Assembly (NCBI RefSeq): GCF_009604385.1
Contig: NZ_WEGJ01000014.1
Coordinates: 1-64,000 of the forward strand
Reading direction: 5' to 3'
Source: Streptomyces smaragdinus
GTDB taxonomy: Bacteria > Actinomycetota > Actinomycetes > Streptomycetales > Streptomycetaceae
Length of the DNA stretch: 64,000 nt
Part shown: piece by piece, positions 57,491 through 64,000 of the stretch
Position numbering within the stretch: the stretch's first letter is position 1
Layout of the letters: every line of letters starts with the position of its first letter
Notes under the pieces: model-generated
The model's input: the letters and a program-made list of their open reading frames with translations, nothing else
Told to the model about the DNA's origin: nothing
Databases searched by the model: none
Program-made: the position numbers and the translations under genes

Positions 57491-58243
57491 TCAGGCCTGT
57501 CCCGTCGGCAGGATCACCGTCTGGCGCAGGTTCACCCGGCGGGGGCGGCTGGTGGTGTACGCGACGAGGTCCGCGACGTCCTCGGCGGTCAGGGCGTCGA
57601 GGGTCTCGAACATGCCGCCGAGCTGGGCGGTGAGGCCGTCGTTGTCGATGTGGTCGCCCAGCTCGGTGGCCGTCAGGCCCGGCTCGATGTTCGTGACGCG
57701 GACGTTGCGCGGGCCGAGTTCCGCGCGCAGGGAGGCGGAGAGCTGGGTGACGGCCGCCTTCGTCGCGCTGTAGACCGCGTACGCGGGGAAGACGGTGTGG
57801 GCGCCGATCGAGGAGATGTTGACCAGGTCCGCCGGGCCGCCGTCCGCCGCCGCGGACAGGAGGTCCGGGGTGACGGCGCGGACGACGCGCAGGGTGCCGG
57901 AGACGTTGGTGTCGAGCATGCGCGTCCATTCGTCCTGGCGGCCGTCCGTCACCGGGTTCGGCAGCATGACGCCGGCGCTGTTGACGGCCAGGTCGATCCG
58001 GCCGTACGTGTCGTGGATCCGGCGGACCGCGGCGGCGACGGACTCGTCGTCGGTGACGTCCGCCGTGACGGGCAGCGCCCGGCCGCCGATTCTCCCGGCG
58101 AGTTCGGTGAGCCGGTCCTCGCGGCGGGCCAGCAGGGCGACGCGGGCGCCGTGCGCTGCGAGCAGGGCGGCGGTGGCGGCGCCCATCCCGCTGGCGGCGC
58201 CGGTGACCAGGGCGGTGCGGGCGGAGAGGGTGTCGTACGTCAT
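57491..58243 (-). CDS. Short-chain dehydrogenase/reductase
   Basis: A 250-residue classical SDR: TGAASGMG, 'DLAVNSAGVM', catalytic Ser in 'LVNISSIG', YSATK (YXXXK). 'LARREDRL' after strand 2 suggests NADP preference. ATG 58243 starts 'MTYDTL'. Divergent from an MmyB-type regulator with 119 bp between starts, a common SDR-regulator pair in Streptomyces. Confidence 0.9.
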   Translation of the reverse strand: MTYDTLSARTALVTGAASGMGAATAALLAAHGARVALLARREDRLTELAGRIGGRALPVTADVTDDESVAAAVRRIHDTYGRIDLAVNSAGVMLPNPVTDGRQDEWTRMLDTNVSGTLRVVRAVTPDLLSAAADGGPADLVNISSIGAHTVFPAYAVYSATKAAVTQLSASLRAELGPRNVRVTNIEPGLTATELGDHIDNDGLTAQLGGMFETLDALTAEDVADLVAYTTSRPRRVNLRQTVILPTGQA

Positions 58244-58362
58244 GCGGGGTGTGCTCCTCGGGCTCGTGGTGTCCGACGGGCCCAACACTGCGCCGGGTCG
58301 CTGGGCTTACCCAGGGCAGGGCTTTTCCTGGGTCCGGCGGTACCACCGTAGGCTCGGGCCGT

Positions 58363-59187
58363 ATGAGCGACGATCTCGGCGGCTTCCTGCGCTCCCGGCG
58401 CGCCCGGATCCGGCCCGACGACGTGGGGCTGCCCGCATACGGCCGGCGGCGCGTGCCCGGGCTGCGGCGCGAGGAGGTGGCGCAGTTGGCGGGGGTCAGC
58501 GTCGACTACTACATCCGCCTCGAACAGGGGCGCGGGCCCAGCGTGTCGGACGCCGTGCTGGACGCGGTGGCGCGGGTGCTGCGGCTGGACGCCGTCGAGC
58601 GGGAGCACCTGTACGACCTGGCCCGGCCGGGGCGCGCCCGGCGGTTCCCGGCCGAGGGGCCGGACGTCCGGCCCGGGCTGCGGGCGCTGCTGGACTCCCT
58701 GGGGACACCCGCGTTCGTGCTGGGGCGGCGGATGGAGGTCGTGGCGTGGAACGGGGCGGGTGACGCCGTCAACGGGTTCGCCTCCTGGGTGCCGGTGTAC
58801 GGGACCGTCGTCCGGCACACGTTCCGGGCGCCCGGGGCCCGGGAGCTGTACCCCGAGTGGGAGACCGTGGCGCGGGAGGCGGTGGGGTATCTGCGGCTGG
58901 ACGCGGGGCGGCATCCGGGGGACGCGGAGACGGAGGCGCTGGTCGGGGAGCTGTCCGCGGCGGACGCGGACTTCCGGCGACTGTGGGCGGCGCACGACGT
59001 GCGGGAGAAGGCGCACGGGCGCAAGCTGCTGCGGCATCCGGTGCTGGGCGAGCTGGAGTTCGGGTACGAGACGCTGACGCTGCCCGGGGACCCCGACCTG
59101 CTGCTGGTCGCGTACACGGCGGCGCGGGGGTCGGCGACGGAGGGGAAGCTCGCCGAAGTGCTTCCCCCCGCGACCGTGGCGACGTAA
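58363..59187 (+). CDS. HTH regulator with MmyB-like ligand-binding domain
   Basis: A 274-residue protein from ATG 58363. Xre-type HTH at residues ~5-70 ('GLRREEVAQLAGVSVDYYIRLEQGRGPSVSDAVLDAVARVLRL'), followed by a MmyB/PAS-like domain ('RPGLRALLDSLGTPAFVLGRRMEVVAWN', 'FRRLWAAHDVREKAHGRKLLRHPVLGELE'), which in relatives binds fatty-acid-like ligands. Probably regulates the divergent SDR gene. Confidence 0.9.
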   Translation: MSDDLGGFLRSRRARIRPDDVGLPAYGRRRVPGLRREEVAQLAGVSVDYYIRLEQGRGPSVSDAVLDAVARVLRLDAVEREHLYDLARPGRARRFPAEGPDVRPGLRALLDSLGTPAFVLGRRMEVVAWNGAGDAVNGFASWVPVYGTVVRHTFRAPGARELYPEWETVAREAVGYLRLDAGRHPGDAETEALVGELSAADADFRRLWAAHDVREKAHGRKLLRHPVLGELEFGYETLTLPGDPDLLLVAYTAARGSATEGKLAEVLPPATVAT

Positions 59188-59197
59188 TCTCGATTAC

Positions 59198-59719
59198 ATG
59201 CTTACAGCCGAAGAGCACGAAGAACTCCGCGGCTGGTTCGCCGGGCGGCTGCCCGACGGGCTCTACGAGCCGCCGCTGGACATCACCGTGGACCGCGAGG
59301 AGATCACGGTCGTCGGCCGGATCCCCGAGCCGCAGCTCGCCGGGGAGGTGTCCGACGCGGAGCGCGAGGCCGCCCTCGGGGCGCGCATCGACGAGTTCCG
59401 CGAGCGGACCCGGGGCGAGCGGATGGACGTGGCCCGACGGGCCGAGGAGCGCTACGGCCGCACGGTGTCGTGGGGCGTGGAGTGCGGGCCGGCGCGGGTG
59501 GTGTTCACCAACGTCGCCGCGCCGGTGATGACGCGGCTGCGGCAGCCGCAGCGCCAGGTGCTGGACACGCTCATCGCGGGCGGTGTCGCCCGCAGCCGCA
59601 GTGAGGCGCTGGCCTGGTGCGTACGGCTGGTGGAGCGGAACGCCGACAGCTGGCTGACGGAGCTGCAGGACTCGCTGGAGCAGGTCCGGCGGGTACGGGA
59701 GAGGGGACCGGACGCTTGA
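59198..59719 (+). CDS. Conserved actinobacterial protein with RHH-like C-terminal segment
   Basis: A 173-residue protein of unknown function. N-terminal ~90 residues are acidic and unassigned. Residues ~110-145 ('RQVLDTLIAGGVARSRSEALAWCVRLVER') resemble the ribbon-helix-helix/CopG-like pattern seen in small actinobacterial regulators. Overlaps the hemoglobin gene start by TTGA, suggesting they are translated together. Confidence 0.75.
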   Translation: MLTAEEHEELRGWFAGRLPDGLYEPPLDITVDREEITVVGRIPEPQLAGEVSDAEREAALGARIDEFRERTRGERMDVARRAEERYGRTVSWGVECGPARVVFTNVAAPVMTRLRQPQRQVLDTLIAGGVARSRSEALAWCVRLVERNADSWLTELQDSLEQVRRVRERGPDA

Positions 59720-60183
59720 CGACGCCGAGCATCTACGACTGGGCCGGGGGCGCGGAGGCCTTCGACCGCCTCACGACGGCCTTCTACCGCGAGGTCCACA
59801 AGGACCCCCTCCTGGCCCCGGTCTTCGCCGCGGCCCCCGCCGAACACCCCCACCACGTCGCCCTGTTCCTCGCGGAGGTCTTCGGCGGCCCCCGTACGTA
59901 CTCGGCGGACCACGGCGGCCACGACGGCATGGCCCGCCACCACCTCGGCCGGCACATCACCCAGGAGCAGCGCCGCCGCTGGGTGTCCCTGCTGATGGAC
60001 GCGGCGGACGAGGTGGGCCTGGCGGCGGACCCGGAGTTCCGCGCGGTGTTCGCGTACTACATCGAGTGGGGCACCCGGATGGCGATCGTCTACTCGGGCG
60101 ACGACGCCCCGCCCACGGAGGGCCCGATGCCGGCGTGGGACTGGGGGCAGACACCGCCCTGGGTGCCGCCGCCGGGGGCGTGA
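59716..60183 (+). CDS. glbO: Truncated hemoglobin, group II
   Basis: A 155-residue protein from TTG 59716. 'RLTTAFYREVHKDPLLAPVF' contains the Phe-Tyr (CD/B10) pair, 'HHLGRHITQEQRRRWVSLLMDA' the proximal His (F8) and the Trp (G8) characteristic of group II. A C-terminal Pro/Trp tail ('WDWGQTPPWVPPPGA') is typical of actinobacterial versions. Binds oxygen or nitric oxide; the gene symbol follows mycobacterial usage. Confidence 0.88.
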   Translation: MTTPSIYDWAGGAEAFDRLTTAFYREVHKDPLLAPVFAAAPAEHPHHVALFLAEVFGGPRTYSADHGGHDGMARHHLGRHITQEQRRRWVSLLMDAADEVGLAADPEFRAVFAYYIEWGTRMAIVYSGDDAPPTEGPMPAWDWGQTPPWVPPPGA

Positions 60184-60186
60184 GGG

Positions 60187-61266
60187 TCAGCGGGCGGAGG
60201 CCGTGAACCGCTCCGGGCGGAAGTCTCCCAGCAGGTCCGCCCGCGTGCCGTCCAGGATCTCCTCGGCGAGCAGCCGGCCGAGTACGGGGCCGAGGGTGAT
60301 GCCGCTGTGGGTGACCGCCTCGTAGTAGCCGGGGACCGTGGGCATGGCTCCCACGGACGGGAAGCCGTCGGACGGGATGGGGCGGTTGGATGTGCGGGAT
60401 CCGGTGATGCGGGCGTCCGCCAGGGGCGGGACGACGGCGCGGGCCAGCTCGTGGAGGTGGCGGGGGAGGTCTGCCGGGTCCTCGCGGTCGAGGCGGGCGT
60501 CGATCTCGCGGCTGTGGAGGGCCACCGATGCGTCGCCGTCGGGGCGGATCTCGATACGGGGGGCGTGCAGGGCGCGGTTGACCGGGACCCGGGTGCACGT
60601 GAGCCGGGTGACGAGGCCCGGCTCGCGGCGCATCGGGAGGCCGCGGGCGACGAGGGCGGCGATACGGGAGGCGTGGGGGCCCGCGGCGTTCACGATCGCG
60701 TCGGCGGTCAGACGGGTGCCGTCCGACAGGGTCAGGGTCCTGCCGTCGATGCCGTCGACCGCGGTGTCCCAGCGGTGCTCGGCGCCGGCGGCCGACTCGA
60801 CCAGACGCCCGACGAGCCGCCGCCCGTGCACCCACGCCTCGTCGGGGTAGTAAAGCACCCGCGCCCCGTCCGGCACCGCGACGGCGGGCTCGAGCCGGCG
60901 GCGCACCTCGGCGCCCGTGAACTCCTCGACCCGGTATCCCCACCGGACCAGCAGCTCACCCGTCCCCAGCAGCTTCGCCTCCGCGTCAGGATCCCCGGCC
61001 CACCGCAGATGGCCGTCGGGATACCACCACCCGTCCGGCCCCACGGCCTCCGCCAGCGCGCGGTACGCCGCCATGCCCGCGACGTTCAGGTCGAAGTACG
61101 ACCTGCGCACGGTCTTGTTACTGGCGTTGACCCACGCGAACGACCAGTCCGTGACCCCCTCACCCGGCCGCCCCGCGTCAAGGAACACGACCCCGGCCCC
61201 ACGCCGCGCCAGATTCCACCCCACGCAGGCCCCGAGAATCCCCGCACCGATCACAGCGACCCGCAT
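60187..61266 (-). CDS. FAD-dependent amine/amino-acid oxidase-like oxidoreductase (DAO family)
   Basis: A 359-residue protein. FAD-binding 'VAVIGAGILGACVGWNLARRG' at the N-terminus, 'IVNAAGPHASRIAALV' mid-protein and 'VTHSGITLGPVLGRLLAEEI' at the C-terminus are the DAO fold signatures. The substrate is not predictable. ATG 61266. Ends 3 bp from the convergent hemoglobin gene. Confidence 0.88.
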   Translation of the reverse strand: MRVAVIGAGILGACVGWNLARRGAGVVFLDAGRPGEGVTDWSFAWVNASNKTVRRSYFDLNVAGMAAYRALAEAVGPDGWWYPDGHLRWAGDPDAEAKLLGTGELLVRWGYRVEEFTGAEVRRRLEPAVAVPDGARVLYYPDEAWVHGRRLVGRLVESAAGAEHRWDTAVDGIDGRTLTLSDGTRLTADAIVNAAGPHASRIAALVARGLPMRREPGLVTRLTCTRVPVNRALHAPRIEIRPDGDASVALHSREIDARLDREDPADLPRHLHELARAVVPPLADARITGSRTSNRPIPSDGFPSVGAMPTVPGYYEAVTHSGITLGPVLGRLLAEEILDGTRADLLGDFRPERFTASAR

Positions 61267-61305
61267 GAACGCCCCCTCCCGGACTCGCCCTCCAGCATGG
61301 ATCCG

Positions 61306-61911
61306 TCACACCCCGTCGGCAACGCCCAGCCGCTCCCCGGCCTCCGCCGGCATCGGATACGGCCGCTCCACCGGCAACAGCGCCCCGGCCCCCGCGAGAT
61401 CGCCCCGGCCCACGGCGTCGTGCACGCGCCGGACCAGCGGGGTGACGTCCTCGATGGCCACCGTCCATTCGTCCACGTACCGCCGCACCGCCTCCCCGCT
61501 CAGGCCGAGTTGCAGTGACCGGTGCGGCAGCGGGCGCAGCCGCAGATCGCGTTCCGGGTCCCACTGGACACGGGTGCAGGAGCGGCGCAGGTCCCTCTTC
61601 CAGGCGTCACGGGACTCGTGCAGCCCGCGGCTGTAGCTGCTCAACGCCGCCTGCGACAGCGCCCAGTCGAACCCCTCCCGGGTGAGCGTCACCGCCAGGA
61701 CCGTCTCCTGACCCTCCGCCCGGGCCCAGTCCGACCGGTACGCCATCCACAGGAACGAGGGCTTGATCCACGTCATCCGGTCCCGCTTGAATCCCGCGCC
61801 GAAGCGGCCGGAGGCCGCGGCGGGGACGCCGATCTCCGGGCGGTACGCCTGATGGACCGTCACCGTCGACGCGGTCCACACGGCTCGTATCTGTCTCTCC
61901 GGTATTTCCAT
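61306..61911 (-). CDS. DUF4291-family protein
   Basis: A 201-residue protein from ATG 61911 ('MEIPERQIRAVWTASTVTVHQAY'); the longer frame to 62025 has no RBS. Characteristic blocks 'RQIRAVWTASTVTVHQAYRP', 'MTWIKPSFLWMAYRSDWA' and 'VQWDPERDLRLRPLPHRSLQLGL' identify the family. Function unknown. Confidence 0.87.
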   Translation of the reverse strand: MEIPERQIRAVWTASTVTVHQAYRPEIGVPAAASGRFGAGFKRDRMTWIKPSFLWMAYRSDWARAEGQETVLAVTLTREGFDWALSQAALSSYSRGLHESRDAWKRDLRRSCTRVQWDPERDLRLRPLPHRSLQLGLSGEAVRRYVDEWTVAIEDVTPLVRRVHDAVGRGDLAGAGALLPVERPYPMPAEAGERLGVADGV

Positions 61912-62225
61912 CAGGCCGGGATCATCCCCCTGGCCGGTACCGGAACACCACCGGATTAGGCCTGCGACGCAAGCGGACCAGCGCGGCGCGGCGGTCCCGC
62001 GCCGACCGTATCCGGCGCGAAACACCGTGCCAAGAACTGCGGCATCCCGCTGACCAGTACCGGAGCGCCACTGGATTAGTCCTGCGGCGTATCGCCAACC
62101 TCGCCCGGAACTCTGGACTTTGAGCCGATCGCTGGGTTAGAAGAGAACGCCTGCGGCGTACGAAAAGCAGTGTGACGCGGCGGGTGAGGCACGCATGGTC
62201 AGGTCAGCCGCGGAGAGGAACACCC
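61912..62225. other. Intergenic region with two imperfect direct repeats
   Basis: 314 bp between the DUF4291 gene and the amidase gene. Two 38-bp direct repeats (61934-61971 and 62053-62090; about 31 of 38 match) each contain a GGTACCGGA-like core and GGATTAG. Nothing else recognised. The amidase promoter should be in the last ~100 bp. Confidence 0.65.
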
Positions 62226-63512
62226 ATGTCCTTCGAGCCCATTTACATCACCCGACGCAATGCCGTGCGCGCCGGAGCCGGCGCCGCCGCCGCTCTCGGT
62301 CTGGGGGCGGGGGAGCTGGTCACCGCGACCGGTGCCGCGGCCGCGCCGTACGATCCGTCCGACACCTCGGAGATCATCAGCTGCGACGGGTGGGGCGCGC
62401 GGCCGCCGGCCGGGTCGCTGGACCGGCGGGTGGGGACGACGCGGCGGATCGTCGTGCACCACATGGCGTTCGAGAACACCATGGACTTCTCCCTCGCCGC
62501 CGCCATCGCCTGCGCCGAGCGCGTCCAGTACATCCACATGGACATCAACGGCTGGTCCGACACCGGTAACCACTTCAGCATCAGCCGCGGCGGCCATGTG
62601 CTGGAGGGCCGCCACGGCAGCCTGGACGCGCTGCGCGACGGCGGCTACCAGATCGTCAGCGCCCACGCGACCGGCCAGAACACCCAGTCGATCGGCATCG
62701 AGAACGAGGGCACGTACATCGACGAGCTGCCCACGGGCAAGCTCTGGCAGTCGCTCGTCGACCTGTGCACCACGATCTGCACCCAGTACAAATTCGGCGC
62801 GCAGCACATCACCGGCCACTGGGACTGGAACAACACCCAGTGCCCCGGCGCCGCGTTCTACTCGACCTTCCCCAACCTGCGGCTGCACGTCGCCAAGTCC
62901 CTCGGCCAGGACCCGCGGACGATCGCCGCCCGCACCTGGCCGGACACCTTCACCTCCTGCGCCGGCGCCACCGTCCGGACGATGCAATACCTCTTCCGGG
63001 CGCAGGGCTTCAACATCGCGGCGGACGGCGCCTTCGGCCCGATGACGCTGAACACCGTGCTCACCTTCCAGCGCGCGCACGGCTTCCCCACCGCCTCCGA
63101 CGGCACGATGAACGGCCTCACCTGGGAGGCCATCGCCCCCGAGATCGGCATGGGCGACACCGGTGACACGGTCCTCGCGCTGCAGTCGATGCTGGCGAGC
63201 AAGCTGTACGACGTGACGGCGAGCGGCACCTACGACCGCCGCACCTGGGTCGCCGTCGCCAAGATGCAGGCCCTGCACGGGATCCGGGTCACCGGGACGA
63301 TGGACCTCAGCACCTGGTGCGCCGTCCTCGGCGGCGTCGTGGAGGAGAACTTCCGCGGGCTGAAGGGCCAGGCCGGGCTGGAGGCCGAGCTTCCGGACGC
63401 CTCGGTGCTGCCGGAGCCCGTGGTGCCCGCGGAGGGTGTCGTCGCGGCCGACGCGCCGGCGACGCAGTTCGAGGAGGTCCCGGTGGACCAGGCGGTCACC
63501 ACCGCCCCGTAA
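62226..63512 (+). CDS. Tat-exported N-acetylmuramoyl-L-alanine amidase with peptidoglycan-binding domains
   Basis: A 428-residue protein. Twin-arginine signal 'ITRRNAVRAGAGAAAALGLG' at the N-terminus. Amidase_2 domain from ~50 to 230, with zinc ligands in 'IVVHHMAFEN' and 'GHWDWNNTQCPG'. Two PG_binding_1 repeats follow (~255-325 and ~335-395), then an acidic Val/Ala/Pro-rich tail. GAGAGGA precedes ATG 62226. It cleaves the bond between muramic acid and the stem peptide in the cell wall. Confidence 0.92.
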   Translation: MSFEPIYITRRNAVRAGAGAAAALGLGAGELVTATGAAAAPYDPSDTSEIISCDGWGARPPAGSLDRRVGTTRRIVVHHMAFENTMDFSLAAAIACAERVQYIHMDINGWSDTGNHFSISRGGHVLEGRHGSLDALRDGGYQIVSAHATGQNTQSIGIENEGTYIDELPTGKLWQSLVDLCTTICTQYKFGAQHITGHWDWNNTQCPGAAFYSTFPNLRLHVAKSLGQDPRTIAARTWPDTFTSCAGATVRTMQYLFRAQGFNIAADGAFGPMTLNTVLTFQRAHGFPTASDGTMNGLTWEAIAPEIGMGDTGDTVLALQSMLASKLYDVTASGTYDRRTWVAVAKMQALHGIRVTGTMDLSTWCAVLGGVVEENFRGLKGQAGLEAELPDASVLPEPVVPAEGVVAADAPATQFEEVPVDQAVTTAP

Positions 63513-63537
63513 GCGGTACGGGGAGGGCCGGCCCCGG

Positions 63538-64000
63538 TCAGCCCTCCCCGAAGACCACCTCGCGGTGCCCGGCACCGGGCGCCGCGAAGGCCAGCAGCTC
63601 CTCGCCGCGCTCCTCCAGCCCCGCCTTCTCCCGCCGGGTCAGGCTCCGCAGCGGCGTGCACTCGAGGACGGCCCGGCGGCGGGTGAGCGCCGGTTTCCAC
63701 ACGCCGGCGACGAAGCCGTCGAGGACGAGGGTGCCGCGGACGATGCCGTTCTTGGTGAAGACCGCCTTGACGTCGTCCTTTGCGATGATCCGGGTGCGGT
63801 CGGCGTACGACAGCAGGATGTTGTCGAACGGGCCGAGCAGCAGCGGCGGGACCTCCAGATCCGCGTCGGGCAGCTCCGTACCGGCGACGTCGAACAGCTC
63901 GCGTCCGTCCTCGCCGCGGTACGTCACCAGCTTCGGCCGCAGCCGCTCGAACGCCTCCCGCAGCCCCTTGACGGCCAGCGACGACCACTTCTGCGCGTCC
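63538..64000 (-). CDS. Winged-helix DNA-binding domain-containing protein (5' partial)
   Basis: The C-terminal ~154 residues of a PF06224-type (HTH_42) protein; the start lies beyond the window end. 'LLLGPFDNILLSYADRTRII' and 'GIVRGTLVLDGFVAGVWKP' are the family signatures. These proteins (YcaQ-like) include DNA glycosylases acting on bulky lesions and crosslinks, but shorter actinobacterial members are uncharacterised. Confidence 0.8.
   Translation of the reverse strand, partial: DAQKWSSLAVKGLREAFERLRPKLVTYRGEDGRELFDVAGTELPDADLEVPPLLLGPFDNILLSYADRTRIIAKDDVKAVFTKNGIVRGTLVLDGFVAGVWKPALTRRRAVLECTPLRSLTRREKAGLEERGEELLAFAAPGAGHREVVFGEG

Overview
The window is a stretch of a high-GC actinomycete chromosome, almost certainly Streptomyces. 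Codon use is strongly GC3-biased, GTG and TTG starts are common, and genus markers are present: sigR-rsrA, dasR-dasABC, wblE, sigH with its anti-sigma gene, a B12-riboswitch-controlled class Ia ribonucleotide reductase, and initiator tRNAs with a C1-U72 mismatch. From memory, the gene order follows the part of the S. coelicolor chromosome numbered roughly SCO517x to SCO525x. This was not checked by any search. It is mainly core chromosome: I see no insertion sequence, prophage, CRISPR array or replication origin.

Layout. 1-2527: three consecutive AIM24-family genes, the first cut by the window edge. 2583-4531 (minus): a zincin-like protein gene coupled to a Nudix gene. 4674-8340: an SDR epimerase, MoaE, a tiny membrane protein, a PDZ/Lon-type protease and a PPA1309-type protein. 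8506-13954: a large UPF0182 membrane protein, then a Sel1-repeat gene bracketed by two identical initiator tRNA genes in opposite orientation. 14022-15998: a Fur-family regulator divergent from a catalase, with a palindrome inside the catalase promoter spacer. 16063-18488: CBS protein, histidinol-phosphatase, TetR regulator and SMR transporter. 18698-21751 (minus): M50-like peptidase, aroA, rsgA operon.

21856-28437: SRAP-domain protein, a small hydrolase, the sigR-rsrA thiol-oxidative stress module with its own sigma-R promoter, two coupled membrane HD-domain proteins, and a TPR protein. 28513-31096: peptide deformylase, a secreted M15 peptidase and a lipoprotein. 31108-34772 (minus): nrdAB behind a cobalamin riboswitch. 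34790-37838 (minus): acetyltransferase, YbdD-like protein, CstA.

37981-45189 is the amino-sugar region: dasR, dasA, dasBC, a GH3 hydrolase and nagB, with dre operator sites before dasA and nagB. The DasR regulator, the N-acetylglucosamine/chitobiose importer, the intracellular hexosaminidase and glucosamine-6-phosphate deaminase form one import-and-catabolism system. 45260-46688: SDR and TetR pair. 46966-52195: sensor kinase with a dre-like site, wblE with a Crp-like site, a lipid kinase, a membrane protein, sigH and its anti-sigma factor. 52457-64000: acetyltransferase, UBP zinc finger, Na+/H+ antiporter, PLP enzyme, CorA, SDR with MmyB-type regulator, truncated hemoglobin, FAD oxidoreductase, DUF4291 protein, Tat-exported amidase and a partial winged-helix protein.

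The least conventional signals are regulatory or structural: a roughly 235-bp inverted-repeat element with internal triplicate repeats between the GH3 gene and nagB, the dre-like palindrome before the kinase gene, the Crp-type site before wblE, and the paired inverted initiator tRNAs.
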